64,000 nt of DNA, from positions 1-64,000 of the forward strand of contig CAKQMB010000003.1 in assembly GCA_934254825.1 (NCBI GenBank), given 5' to 3'. Of the stretch, positions 1 through 6,595 are shown in pieces. The notes under the pieces were generated by a model. That model did no database searches and was not told where the DNA came from. It saw only the letters and a list, made by a program, of their open reading frames with translations. Origin of the DNA: an uncultured Clostridia bacterium (GTDB lineage Bacteria > Bacillota > Clostridia > Christensenellales > Borkfalkiaceae). Position numbers and translations under genes: made by a program. The first letter of the stretch is position 1. Each line of letters starts with the position of its first letter.

Positions 1-1
1 G

Positions 2-70
2 CTGATTCCAATCTTGACTTGCAGTGATTTGGATAAAGTGAAAGCTGAAATCAAAAAGCAATTAGGCTGA
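2..70 (+). CDS. C-terminal end of an unidentified protein (partial, cut by window edge)
   Basis: A plus-strand frame is open from the window edge and stops with TGA at 68-70; the last residues read DKVKAEIKKQLG. It is followed directly by a rho-independent terminator, which supports a real gene end. Too little is left to name a family. It points toward the minus-strand operon of the mobile-element module and converges with it. Confidence 0.5.
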   Translation: MIPILTCSDLDKVKAEIKKQLG

Positions 71-94
71 CAAATTCCAGTTTGTCTGTTTTTT
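69..94 (+). terminator. Rho-independent terminator of the left-edge gene
   Basis: A 6-bp stem (GACAAA at 69-74, TTTGTC at 81-86) is followed by TGTTTTTT. The stem overlaps the stop codon of the partial gene before it. Confidence 0.75.
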
Positions 95-123
95 CAGCGT
101 TGATATAAGGGTTTGGTCGGAAT

Positions 124-151
124 AAAAAAAGGGAGCGTTGAAACTCCCTTT
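124..151 (-). terminator. Terminator of the minus-strand mobile-element operon
   Basis: The 8-bp stem AAAGGGAG (128-135) / CTCCCTTT (144-151) reads on the minus strand into a run of seven T (complement of 124-130). It lies just after the last gene of the operon, the 96-aa protein. Confidence 0.85.
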
Positions 152-166
152 GCGTTAAAGATTAAG

Positions 167-457
167 TTATCTGTTTGACGTGTAGAATTTGCCACCCACT
201 TCAATTTTTCCGTTCGCAACGTTCGGCTTATTGAATGCGCAAGAACGAAGAATTATTTTGTCGGACAGCGGCTCGGTTTGTCTTTCGATATTGCCGTCCG
301 TAAAGTTATCTTCTTTGCCGACGGCGATAATGTCGAAACCTTTTTCAACGAGGAAAGCCGAGAACTGCCAAAGTTTCTCGAACATACCGTAAGAGTCCAT
401 AATAACGGAAATATTCTTTTCGGGGTGATATGCGGTAATACGATAGTAGTTGTTCAT
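167..457 (-). CDS. Small hypothetical protein, last gene of the mobile-element operon
   Basis: A 96-aa protein with no family I recognise. It is mixed alpha/beta in appearance, with aromatic residues near the N-terminus and no signal peptide or membrane segment. The start is supported by AAAGGAG eight bases upstream. It lies 18 bp after the PcfJ-like gene and before a strong minus-strand terminator, so it is the promoter-distal cistron of the operon. Small accessory proteins of unknown function are common next to pcfJ/pcfK in conjugative elements. Confidence 0.75.
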   Translation of the reverse strand: MNNYYRITAYHPEKNISVIMDSYGMFEKLWQFSAFLVEKGFDIIAVGKEDNFTDGNIERQTEPLSDKIILRSCAFNKPNVANGKIEVGGKFYTSNR

Positions 458-475
458 GGTTATACTCCTTTGCGG

Positions 476-1789
476 TTAAGCCGCTATTTGTTTAATTTTT
501 CTATTTGCGTAAGGCAGCCACTTTTTGTGGACGAAGTTTATTACTTCTTCCGTAGGCTTCGAATCGTGGTCGCCGTAACACTGTAAAATGCGTTTTTGTG
601 CCGGGGAATACTCAATGGTAACGAACGGAACGTCGGGTTGTTCTTTGGTGCGGATAAAGAATATAAGAGATTCTTCTCTTGCAAATTTTTGGTCATAACC
701 CATACGTCCTACGCAGTGCTGAAGCAGTTCGCCTTCGTGGATAAGATCCGACGGCTTTTGTGCGATAATCGCTATATAGACGGACTTTTTATCGTATTCA
801 AGCCCTAAATATTTGCTTGCAACGGTGGCAAACTTGTCGTAAAGCGCTTTGCGTTCCTGTTCGTCTTTCAAGGCTTTTGCAGTGTTGTACTCGTCAATTC
901 TTATATCGTGCCAACGTTTGAAATCGTGGGGATAGCGGTTTTTGTCCATACTCATATCCAAGCCGAGATAGTTACACGCTTTGAAGTAATCGTTATATGA
1001 GTAAACGCTTGTTTTTTGCTCGTCGAGATAGGTAACGAATCTTTCGATGTCGCCTTTGAAGAACGCTTTCAATTCGGATATGCCAACGGCTTTCGCTAAG
1101 GCTAATCTGTTTATGCGTATGGCTTGCAGTTCCGTAAGCGGTCTGTTTGTTTTGAACGCACGAAGAATAATGTCAACGTAATAGCCGTTTTGCATTATTT
1201 CGGCGCGGTTTTTCATAAGCCACTTGCAAAAGCGTTTGTTCTTGCCGATTTCTTTCAAGATTTGCGTAGAAAAGGCATAATTGACAAGTCCCGCTTTCAT
1301 CAAGTATTCGATTTGCGGATGCTGCTTGTAATAACGCAAGTATTTGAGAATATCTACACCCCGATATAGATTTACGGCAGAATACTTATATTCCGGGAAT
1401 TTATCCAAATACTCACGGTTTACTATCGGCGCAAACGGATCGAAATATTTATCGTCGGAGCAGCCCCAAGCAGTGCTTTCGTACCAACGCTCGGATTTTT
1501 GCAAACCTTGTTCATACCAACCGACCTGATAGCCGGCGATATAGTAGAAAACCATATCTTTTACAAAGCACTCCTTGGAGTTCAAGCCGTGAACGGCGAC
1601 TTGCTTATACAGCCACTGTTTGTAGTGTTTTCTGACGGCAACGGTAACTTTTACAAGTTCGCCGTCGTTTTTCGTAAGGTAAGAATAGAATCGTGTATGA
1701 CCGGGCGCACAAGTCATATTTTCCTTGTCGTAACGTCTGATACGCTCGACTATGTATTTCGGAACGGTTTTAATCTTTTCGATCTTCAT
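476..1789 (-). CDS. PcfJ-like protein
   Basis: A 437-aa protein whose C-terminal third carries the typical PcfJ pattern: LLQHCVGRMGYDQKFAREES, then LIFFIRTKEQPDVPFVTIEY, then QCYGDHDSKP near residues 360-420. PcfJ was named from the conjugative plasmid pCF10 and its family is widespread on integrative conjugative elements; its biochemical role is not established. The start follows GTGAGGT and lies 5 bp after the PcfK-like stop codon, so the two are co-translated. The N-terminal two thirds are basic and helix-rich. Family assignment is from motif recall; no function beyond element-associated is claimed. Confidence 0.85.
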   Translation of the reverse strand: MKIEKIKTVPKYIVERIRRYDKENMTCAPGHTRFYSYLTKNDGELVKVTVAVRKHYKQWLYKQVAVHGLNSKECFVKDMVFYYIAGYQVGWYEQGLQKSERWYESTAWGCSDDKYFDPFAPIVNREYLDKFPEYKYSAVNLYRGVDILKYLRYYKQHPQIEYLMKAGLVNYAFSTQILKEIGKNKRFCKWLMKNRAEIMQNGYYVDIILRAFKTNRPLTELQAIRINRLALAKAVGISELKAFFKGDIERFVTYLDEQKTSVYSYNDYFKACNYLGLDMSMDKNRYPHDFKRWHDIRIDEYNTAKALKDEQERKALYDKFATVASKYLGLEYDKKSVYIAIIAQKPSDLIHEGELLQHCVGRMGYDQKFAREESLIFFIRTKEQPDVPFVTIEYSPAQKRILQCYGDHDSKPTEEVINFVHKKWLPYANRKIKQIAA

Positions 1790-1794
1790 TTGTT

Positions 1795-2868
1795 TTACCT
1801 CACAATAAACGTATCGCCTAAAACGGCTTTGAGTTTTGCAATTATTTCGTTGTCAACGGAAGGCTGTTCGGGTTCGTAAATTTCTTGCGGTTCTTCGACG
1901 TCGCCGTCAAACTTTCGCATATCGTCCTCGGTTAAATCGTCGCAAAGGATTTCGCCCGTATCTTCGTCTATAAGTCGATTATCCGCATAATTCACGCATT
2001 GAATGAATTGCGTATCGTAATGGTTTTCGATTATATACAAGTCGTGCCGTTTAACGATTTTAGCAAAGTAATTTTCGGCTGCGTGGTAAGGGAAACCGAT
2101 CATCGGAATGCGGTTCTCTAAGCCTACGTCACGGCTTGTAATCGTTAGTCCGATTTCGTTACCGAGTGTAACGGCATTGTCCCCGAAAACCTCGTAAAAG
2201 TCGCCTAAACGAAGTGCAACAATCGCTGTCGGACGTTCGCTTTGATAAAGCATATAATCCCGATAAGTCTGATTGCCTTTCGGTTGTTCTTTGACGGGTG
2301 ATGGCTTAATTTGTTGCGATTCTTCTTCGGCAACAATTTGCATTGCTTCTTGCATTTCTTCTTCCGTCGGCATATCCGAATCATCGTTGTTTGTAACGCT
2401 TTCGGCTGTTGAAGTGTCGTTTACGGTATCTTTAACGTCCGTTTCGTCGAGTCTGTCAAAGATTGAGAATTGCAAGTTCTGCGGTTTCGGTTTAGTGGTA
2501 GAAGTTGGCGTATAGGTTGATTTTTGCGTAGTTTTCGGTTTTGCTACAACGGGCTTATATTCTTCGCCGTCAATCGTGTAAAGCGTTCCTTCGATGCTTT
2601 CCTCTTCAAAATAGTGGATTGCCCAGCCGTAAACGGTAGCGTCGTCAACACAGGCGGAAGAAGCACCTTTTTCTGCAAGTTCTCTCGCTTCGTCACAAGC
2701 GTATTTCATAAAGCCGGAAAGCGTCTTTCTGTTTATAAGCGGTTTGCCGTCTTTCTCGAACGGCGTGCCGTTGTTTATTTTGTCCGCCAACGGTTCGCTT
2801 GCATTTTCTTGTAAATATGCAAGTATAAGTTCCTCTTGTTTATTAGTAGCGGTTAAATTTATTTTCAT
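1795..2868 (-). CDS. PcfK-like protein fused to a MutS domain I
   Basis: A 357-aa protein using the ATG at 2868, placed 10 nt after AAGGAG; a GTG at 2877 is also open. Residues 1-105 resemble PcfK-like proteins: LILAYLQENASEPLADKINN, then a Cys/Ala-rich helix and VYGWAIHYFEEESIEG. A Thr/Pro/Lys linker and an acidic Gln-rich stretch follow. Residues about 200-300 match the N-terminal mismatch-recognition domain of MutS, including LRLGDFYEVFGDNAVTLGNE and IPMIGFPYHAAENYFAKIV, with the Phe-X-Glu motif at F224-E226. No clamp, lever or ATPase domain is present. The C-terminus is acidic. It sits directly upstream of the PcfJ-like gene. Confidence 0.85.
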   Translation of the reverse strand: MKINLTATNKQEELILAYLQENASEPLADKINNGTPFEKDGKPLINRKTLSGFMKYACDEARELAEKGASSACVDDATVYGWAIHYFEEESIEGTLYTIDGEEYKPVVAKPKTTQKSTYTPTSTTKPKPQNLQFSIFDRLDETDVKDTVNDTSTAESVTNNDDSDMPTEEEMQEAMQIVAEEESQQIKPSPVKEQPKGNQTYRDYMLYQSERPTAIVALRLGDFYEVFGDNAVTLGNEIGLTITSRDVGLENRIPMIGFPYHAAENYFAKIVKRHDLYIIENHYDTQFIQCVNYADNRLIDEDTGEILCDDLTEDDMRKFDGDVEEPQEIYEPEQPSVDNEIIAKLKAVLGDTFIVR

Positions 2869-2882
2869 AGGTATCACTCTCC

Positions 2883-3257
2883 TTAAAAGGGTAAATCGTT
2901 TAATAGTTCGGCGGCAGTGCCTTCCAAGTCCGAAAGCGTTGTGTAGTTGTTAAAACCGCCGCGGTAATCCGTTTCGTTTTCAGCCGTGCGAATAAGTATG
3001 TGGTCATACCATTCGTTAGAGAAATACCGAACGTCGGATATGGATATGTAAACGCATTTATTTTCTGCACTTTTTATAAACGCCGAAAAGCAGTAATGAT
3101 TTTTGCCGACGTTTACAAGTCGCCAATGATTATTTTTACAAATCGAGCGAAGATAGTTGATATATTTCGTTTGAAAAGATTTGTAATCGTCGCCGGTGTA
3201 ACAGCCCGACGAAAATTCATAGTTTACGTATTTTTCTAAATCTTTGATGTTAGCCAT
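2883..3257 (-). CDS. Hypothetical protein of mobile-element operon
   Basis: A 124-aa acidic, aromatic-rich protein with no family I recognise. The start follows AGAGGTG. Its TAA stop is part of the AAGGAG ribosome-binding site of the downstream PcfK-fusion gene, so the two are tightly coupled. No signal peptide or transmembrane segment is seen. Its neighbours point to an accessory role in the transfer element, but no mechanism can be read from the sequence. Confidence 0.75.
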   Translation of the reverse strand: MANIKDLEKYVNYEFSSGCYTGDDYKSFQTKYINYLRSICKNNHWRLVNVGKNHYCFSAFIKSAENKCVYISISDVRYFSNEWYDHILIRTAENETDYRGGFNNYTTLSDLEGTAAELLNDLPF

Positions 3258-3270
3258 TGTTTTGCACCTC

Positions 3271-3447
3271 TCAATATAATTTGATGATTTTAACGTGTTT
3301 TCCGATTAAGTCGTTGTCTTGCCTAAACTTTTTTACAGCCTGTTGTAACGTATAACCGACGTAGCGGTTTTTCTTTTGTGTGTAACCGTCATCGTAATCA
3401 AGGGTAAGAATACCCATATCGTTGTAAGAGTAAAATATGAATCTCAT
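3271..3447 (-). CDS. 58-aa hypothetical protein, translationally coupled
   Basis: A short reading frame starts with MRFIFYSYNDMGILTLDYDD and ends KHVKIIKLY. Its ATG overlaps the TGA stop of the preceding 61-aa gene in an ATGA arrangement. The sequence TAGGAG lies about 10 nt upstream, inside that preceding gene. The internal part is basic (TQKKNRYVGYTLQQAVKKFR). The coupling and ribosome-binding site support real expression; the function is unknown. Confidence 0.65.
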   Translation of the reverse strand: MRFIFYSYNDMGILTLDYDDGYTQKKNRYVGYTLQQAVKKFRQDNDLIGKHVKIIKLY

Positions 3448-3629
3448 TCTTCGATTCTCCTATAAACGTCGTCGGCGTAGTAAGTGCAGTTGAACCAATT
3501 AAAAAGAGCGTGACATTTCACGCCCTTGTAGTCCACAATGTAATCGTTATCTCCGACTTCTTCAAGTACAGTAATTTCAGCCATTTTGCCGTTAAGCGAA
3601 TGAATATGTGCCATTGCTTTATAACTCAT
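3444..3629 (-). CDS. 61-aa hypothetical protein
   Basis: A 61-aa protein containing MAEITVLEEVGDNDYIVDYK and YYADDVYRR. It may form a small beta-barrel-like fold of the kind common in element-encoded DUF proteins, but I cannot name it. It overlaps the 3' end of the 104-aa gene upstream by 11 nt and the 58-aa gene downstream by 3 nt, which fits a compact co-translated cassette. Confidence 0.65.
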   Translation of the reverse strand: MSYKAMAHIHSLNGKMAEITVLEEVGDNDYIVDYKGVKCHALFNWFNCTYYADDVYRRIEE

Positions 3630-3933
3630 TCGAGTCCACCTCCAAAATTCTTAATTCTATAAAATCGTGCAAATACCAGTCTAATTTGCAAGACAAATTC
3701 CACCAGAGTTCGTGTTCTTTGCCGTCGGTAAAGTCGGAACAGTCGAGTTCGTAGTTGTGTTGTAACTCACCGTTTTCAAAAGCGTTAGCCGCCCAACTCA
3801 TTTCGGGATTCTTTTCGCTTTCTATAATCTCGTGAAAGCGTTCAACGGCTTTTTCGTAAGTAGAAAAGGCTTGCGTATCAACGCCGTCGCAATCTTCTGC
3901 TGAATATTGAAATAAAACAAGATAGATTTTCAT
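3619..3933 (-). CDS. 104-aa hypothetical acidic protein
   Basis: A strongly acidic 104-aa protein with a predicted beta-alpha start (MKIYLVLFQYSAEDCDGVDT) and Trp-rich middle (HELWWNLSCKLDWYLHDF). The start follows GTGAGGTG. It sits 8 bp downstream of the 137-aa gene. The acidity is shared with the neighbouring ArdA and resembles DNA-mimic accessory proteins, but that is only a resemblance in charge. Confidence 0.7.
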   Translation of the reverse strand: MKIYLVLFQYSAEDCDGVDTQAFSTYEKAVERFHEIIESEKNPEMSWAANAFENGELQHNYELDCSDFTDGKEHELWWNLSCKLDWYLHDFIELRILEVDSNEL

Positions 3934-3941
3934 AATTCACC

Positions 3942-4355
3942 TCACGCAATACGTTTAATTCCACCGCCGAAAGAGCGGATGCCGATAGTTCCGAATTCAG
4001 AACAGAAGTCATCATCAACGTTCCAGACATAGGCAAAGGCGTAATACATATTGCCTTGCGAATACAGCATTTCGTCCCATTCTTCCTCGTAGTCGGATAT
4101 GTAAAGAAAGTCGTAACATTCTCCGAATTCGGTGTATTCATGGGTAACGGCATATACAAGTACATTGTGCTTTTCTTCAAACGCCTTGATTTTCCCCATA
4201 AGTTCAGGCTCTTGCCAAGCCCAGAATCCGCCGAAGTTTTCGTAGAAACAAACGGTATTGTCTTTCTCAAAGCCTTTTATATACGGCTTGTAAATGTCTA
4301 ACTTTTTCATAAGTTCGATTGCTTTTGCTTTTTTGTTTTCGATAGTAATATTCAT
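3942..4355 (-). CDS. 137-aa hypothetical acidic protein
   Basis: A 137-aa protein rich in Asp, Glu, Tyr and Trp, for example FYENFGGFWAWQEPELMGKI and YISDYEEEWDEMLYSQGN. The start is preceded by AAAGGAGAGG. It lies 13 bp after ardA in the same operon. Acidic and aromatic composition is what would be expected of a DNA mimic or anti-defence protein, but no family is recognised and this is inference from composition and position only. Confidence 0.7.
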   Translation of the reverse strand: MNITIENKKAKAIELMKKLDIYKPYIKGFEKDNTVCFYENFGGFWAWQEPELMGKIKAFEEKHNVLVYAVTHEYTEFGECYDFLYISDYEEEWDEMLYSQGNMYYAFAYVWNVDDDFCSEFGTIGIRSFGGGIKRIA

Positions 4356-4368
4356 AGTAACCTCTCCT

Positions 4369-4917
4369 TTATTGAATTTCGATTAAGCCTTCGCTGTATT
4401 CTTGCAAATATTCTTCGCCGCAGTATCTTCCATAGCGTTCGAGGTCGATAAAATCTAAAATATGGTCGGGAATTTGGTATCCGCAACATTCAAGCATTTC
4501 TTTGCCGTAATCTTCCCAGTCGTAACCGCTCCAAAGGTTGATGTCATCGTCCCAACGGTCGCCACGAGATTTTACACGTTCTTCAAAGTCGTCGAAGCAA
4601 CGCACTTCAAGGAAAGCGCAAAATACTTTGTATTTGTAGTCGTTGGTAAGTACGCCGGATTCGTTAAGGGTATTGAACAGGGCTTCCGGGTTGACGTAAT
4701 CCCAATTTACAGAACCGTCGTCAATGCCTTCGATGTCTTGTATAAACAATTCTTCGTCGATGCCGTCGAGTTCAAAGCCTTCTTTTTTGAGTTCGTCTAC
4801 AATTTCGTCCCAATCGGAATAATCCGAAAGGTCAAGCCATTTCGAGCCTAAGGCTCTTTCGTTACATTCATTGTACGAACTCCAAGAACCGATTACTATG
4901 CTAATGTTACCGGTCAT
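4369..4917 (-). CDS. ardA: ArdA-like antirestriction protein
   Basis: A 182-aa, very acidic protein. I place the start at the ATG at 4917 (MTGNISIVIGSWSSYNECNE) because AAGGAGG lies just upstream; a longer frame reaches 4953 but has no such site. ArdA features are the N-terminal SYNECNERALGSKWLDL segment, the dense Asp/Glu repeats and the conserved IQDIEGID stretch. ArdA proteins are elongated DNA mimics that block type I restriction enzymes during conjugal entry. This matches the conjugative-element setting. Size is in the family range of about 165-185 aa. Confidence 0.85.
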   Translation of the reverse strand: MTGNISIVIGSWSSYNECNERALGSKWLDLSDYSDWDEIVDELKKEGFELDGIDEELFIQDIEGIDDGSVNWDYVNPEALFNTLNESGVLTNDYKYKVFCAFLEVRCFDDFEERVKSRGDRWDDDINLWSGYDWEDYGKEMLECCGYQIPDHILDFIDLERYGRYCGEEYLQEYSEGLIEIQ

Positions 4918-5008
4918 TTTTGTTGCCTCCTTCGATAGCAATTTTTTCTTCAATCATATCTTGTACTTCTTCAAGTAATTCTTGTAAGTCGATAATAGGT
5001 TTATTCAT
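4907..5008 (-). CDS. 33-aa small ORF overlapping the ardA start
   Basis: A short acidic, coiled-coil-like peptide (MNKPIIDLQELLEEVQDMIE) with a good ribosome-binding site, GAGGTGATG, eight bases upstream. Its 3' end overlaps the first codons of ardA by 11 nt in another frame and contains the ardA ribosome-binding site. It may act as a leader peptide coupling ardA translation, or be a real micro-protein. The evidence is the SD and the position only. Confidence 0.45.
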   Translation of the reverse strand: MNKPIIDLQELLEEVQDMIEEKIAIEGGNKNDR

Positions 5009-5009
5009 T

Positions 5010-5219
5010 TCACATCACCTCAAATTCTTCTATATAAATTTTGTTGTAGTCACAGCCGTATTCAAAATACTCGTTGCCGTTGCTATCCGTGTATAAGTCG
5101 TAGGTAGTAACGGTAATACGTCCGCGGTTGGTTATGGCAAGTTGAACTTCCTTTTCGGTTGCGTAAACGATATTGAAAGTAATAAACGATTCACCGTCAA
5201 AATATTGATATTCAGCCAT
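5010..5219 (-). CDS. 69-aa hypothetical protein
   Basis: A 69-aa protein (MAEYQYFDGESFITFNIVYA...), probably all-beta, with no recognised family. The ribosome-binding site is weak (AAGAGAT). It is 12 bp downstream of the 90-aa gene and directly upstream of the 33-aa ORF and ardA, all in one direction, so it is read as part of the same operon. Confidence 0.65.
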   Translation of the reverse strand: MAEYQYFDGESFITFNIVYATEKEVQLAITNRGRITVTTYDLYTDSNGNEYFEYGCDYNKIYIEEFEVM

Positions 5220-5231
5220 AGTTTTATCTCT

Positions 5232-5504
5232 TTATACCGCTTTGTACCATACGGAATATTCGACTTCGATATCTCGTCCGTTGTATTCGTAATACATTGT
5301 CACGTAACCGCTGTATTCGTTTTCTTTGCCTATGATTTTGTGGCAGTGCTTTCCGACTTCATCAAACGCTCGCGTATAACGTTTACCGTCTTGCGAAGTG
5401 CATTTACAGAACAACGTGCCTTCGTCGTTAAGAAATCCAAGACCGGAAATCTTGTAGTCGGAGTTACCTCTGACTTTTCTTATGGAATAAACTACTTTTT
5501 TCAT
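5232..5504 (-). CDS. 90-aa hypothetical protein, first visible gene of the element operon
   Basis: A 90-aa protein (MKKVVYSIRKVRGNSDYKIS...) with two Cys (KCTSQ, HCHKI) and no recognised family. It has a strong ribosome-binding site, ACGGAGG. No other gene in this direction is supported between it and the tRNA-Ser, so its promoter should lie within 5505-5640; I could not identify a convincing one there. Confidence 0.7.
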   Translation of the reverse strand: MKKVVYSIRKVRGNSDYKISGLGFLNDEGTLFCKCTSQDGKRYTRAFDEVGKHCHKIIGKENEYSGYVTMYYEYNGRDIEVEYSVWYKAV

Positions 5505-5635
5505 TTGGATTTACCTCCGTTTTTTCATTAGCCTTTCGGCAAAGACGGGGTAGCACCGGAAAAAGTCAATGTAAAATGCGAGTTAAAGTCGCAAAAACGG
5601 AAGTCAACGACCAAGGACAAAATTGTTGCGTAAAT

Positions 5636-5670
5636 AAAAAAAGAGCCAAACTCAAAATAGAGTTCGACTC
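5636..5670 (-). terminator. Terminator-like hairpin, minus strand
   Basis: An 11-bp stem with two G-T wobbles (5643-5653 with 5660-5670, loop AAAATA) is followed on the minus strand by seven T. No gene upstream explains it except tRNA-Ser or an unannotated RNA. Confidence 0.65.
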
Positions 5671-5842
5671 TCGGTAATTTATAAGTTTTCAGCGACAATT
5701 TTTCCCGTTTACTTCCGCTTTTTACTGTGCTACAACGGCAAAGACGAAAGGCGAAAAAACGGAGTAAAACCCTGATTGTCGTGCCCACTAAAAAAGTTGT
5801 GTCGTTGTCGTTTCTTGCAACCGTATGTTGTTTAGGGCATAG

Positions 5843-5872
5843 AAAAAGCCGAGCGATTGTTTTCGCCCGGCT
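5843..5872 (-). terminator. Terminator-like hairpin, minus strand
   Basis: A 9-bp stem (5847-5855 with 5864-5872, one G-T wobble) with an 8-nt loop reads into a short T run on the minus strand. Confidence 0.6.
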
Positions 5873-5931
5873 GTTGTTATAGGTATTCATCTGTCAATCC
5901 TGATACCAAAGTATTCGGTAGAAAAGAAATA

Positions 5932-5965
5932 TACGCATCCTAACTTTTTATCGTTAGGGTGCGTA
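5932..5965 (-). terminator. Hairpin just after tRNA-Ser, probable terminator or processing signal
   Basis: A 13-bp stem (TACGCATCCTAAC at 5932-5944 with 5953-5965, one wobble) closes an 8-nt loop, 15 nt beyond the tRNA 3' end. The following minus-strand sequence is pyrimidine-rich but not a clean U-run. Confidence 0.5.
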
Positions 5966-5979
5966 CAGTTCTCTACTGG

Positions 5980-6065
5980 CGGAAAGAGTGGGATTCGAAC
6001 CCACGATGCGTTGCCGCATACCTGATTTCGAGTCAGGGCCGTTATGACCACTTCGATATCTTTCC
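5980..6065 (-). tRNA. tRNA-Ser (anticodon CGA)
   Basis: A class II tRNA folds on the minus strand: acceptor GGAAAGA / TCTTTCC, anticodon stem CCTGA / TCAGG around the loop CTCGAAA (anticodon CGA, decoding UCG), a long variable arm (TATGCGGCAACGCA) and a T-arm with GGTTCGAATCC. The 3' CCA is not encoded. A near-consensus promoter lies upstream. Its 3' end faces the mobile-element module, a classic integration site arrangement, but no duplicated 3' end was found in the window. Confidence 0.95.
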
Positions 6066-6078
6066 GTAAAGCATTGTT

Positions 6079-6107
6079 ATTTTATCTTATTTTAAAATTT
6101 TTGTCAA
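6079..6107 (-). promoter_or_regulatory. SigmaA-type promoter of tRNA-Ser
   Basis: On the minus strand TTGACA (6107-6102), a 17-bp spacer and TAAAAT (6084-6079) precede the tRNA. Confidence 0.85.
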
Positions 6108-6177
6108 TGGTTTTTTCGTCGTTTTTGAAAATAAAAACATTTTTCTTTTTTTTAATTATCAACGAACTCAATAGCGG

Positions 6178-6206
6178 TTGAAAAATTTAGAAATTTATCC
6201 TATAAT
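6178..6206 (+). promoter_or_regulatory. SigmaA-type promoter of the decayed GyrI-like gene
   Basis: TTGAAA (6178-6183), 17 bp, TATAAT (6201-6206). An AGAGGAGA ribosome-binding site follows before the ATG at 6229. Promoter and start signals are intact although the gene is broken. Confidence 0.8.
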
Positions 6207-6228
6207 GTTTATAGAGGAGATAAATATA

Positions 6229-6464
6229 ATGGCGTTTGATTTTAAAAAAGAATATAAAAGAGTTTATATGCCGAAAATAAGCCGTCAGTTGTTACAATCT
6301 CGAAAATGAATTATCTGGCGGTGTGCGGGCAAGGTAACTCGAATGACGAAAACGGCGAATATAAAAAGTAATCGGGCGTTTGTGTTCAGTGTATGCATAT
6401 TGGAAGTTTTAACGACAAGCTTCAAACCATTTCACTTATGCACAATTTTATACTCAAAAAATAA
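6229..6464 (+). pseudogene. GyrI-like (small-molecule-binding domain) protein, degenerate
   Basis: The reading frame starts MAFDFKKEYKRVYMPK, the usual opening of small GyrI-like domain proteins, then shifts. Restoring one A in the A-run near 6274-6277 gives NKPSVVTISKMNYLAV, followed in the same new frame by NSNDENGEYKK and a TAA. After the stop the same frame continues with CVQCMHIGSFNDKLQTISLM, which looks like the family C-terminus. The gene therefore has a 1-bp deletion and has lost roughly the middle half of a protein normally near 200 aa. Promoter and ribosome-binding site are still good, which suggests recent decay. The assignment rests on motif recall. Confidence 0.7.
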
Positions 6465-6535
6465 CTAATGTAAATTTTAAACAATATAAATGAGATGTTT
6501 TTTTAAACTCATAAATCAGAAAAACAAGAAAAAAT

Positions 6536-6564
6536 TTGCTTTGAGATAAAAAATATGATATAAT
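6536..6564 (+). promoter_or_regulatory. SigmaA-type promoter of the HEPN-STAND gene
   Basis: TTGCTT (6536-6541), 17 bp, TATAAT (6559-6564). Transcription would begin near 6571, giving a leader of about 25 nt with the AAAGGAG site ahead of the ATG at 6596. Confidence 0.7.
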
Positions 6565-6595
6565 TAAATAAATGGTTACACAAAGGAGTAAGGCT

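Larger units (their letters stand above)
5505..5931. other. Non-coding gap between mobile-element operon and tRNA-Ser
   Basis: About 430 bp without a supported gene. A 120-aa minus-strand frame exists here but has no ribosome-binding site, unusual composition and an internal terminator, so it is not called. The gap contains two minus-strand terminator-like hairpins (5636-5670 and 5843-5872). It probably carries the leader and promoter of the element operon, and may encode a small RNA between the two hairpins. Confidence 0.5.

Noticed and set aside
5528..5890. 120-aa minus-strand ORF between the element operon and tRNA-Ser
   Set aside because: No ribosome-binding site, odd composition, and two terminator-like hairpins lie inside it; treated as non-coding.
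6572..6595. Upstream ATG of the HEPN-STAND gene as a leaderless start
   Set aside because: The ATG lies 8 nt after the -10, but AAAGGAG placed 7 nt before the ATG at 6596 makes the downstream start more likely.
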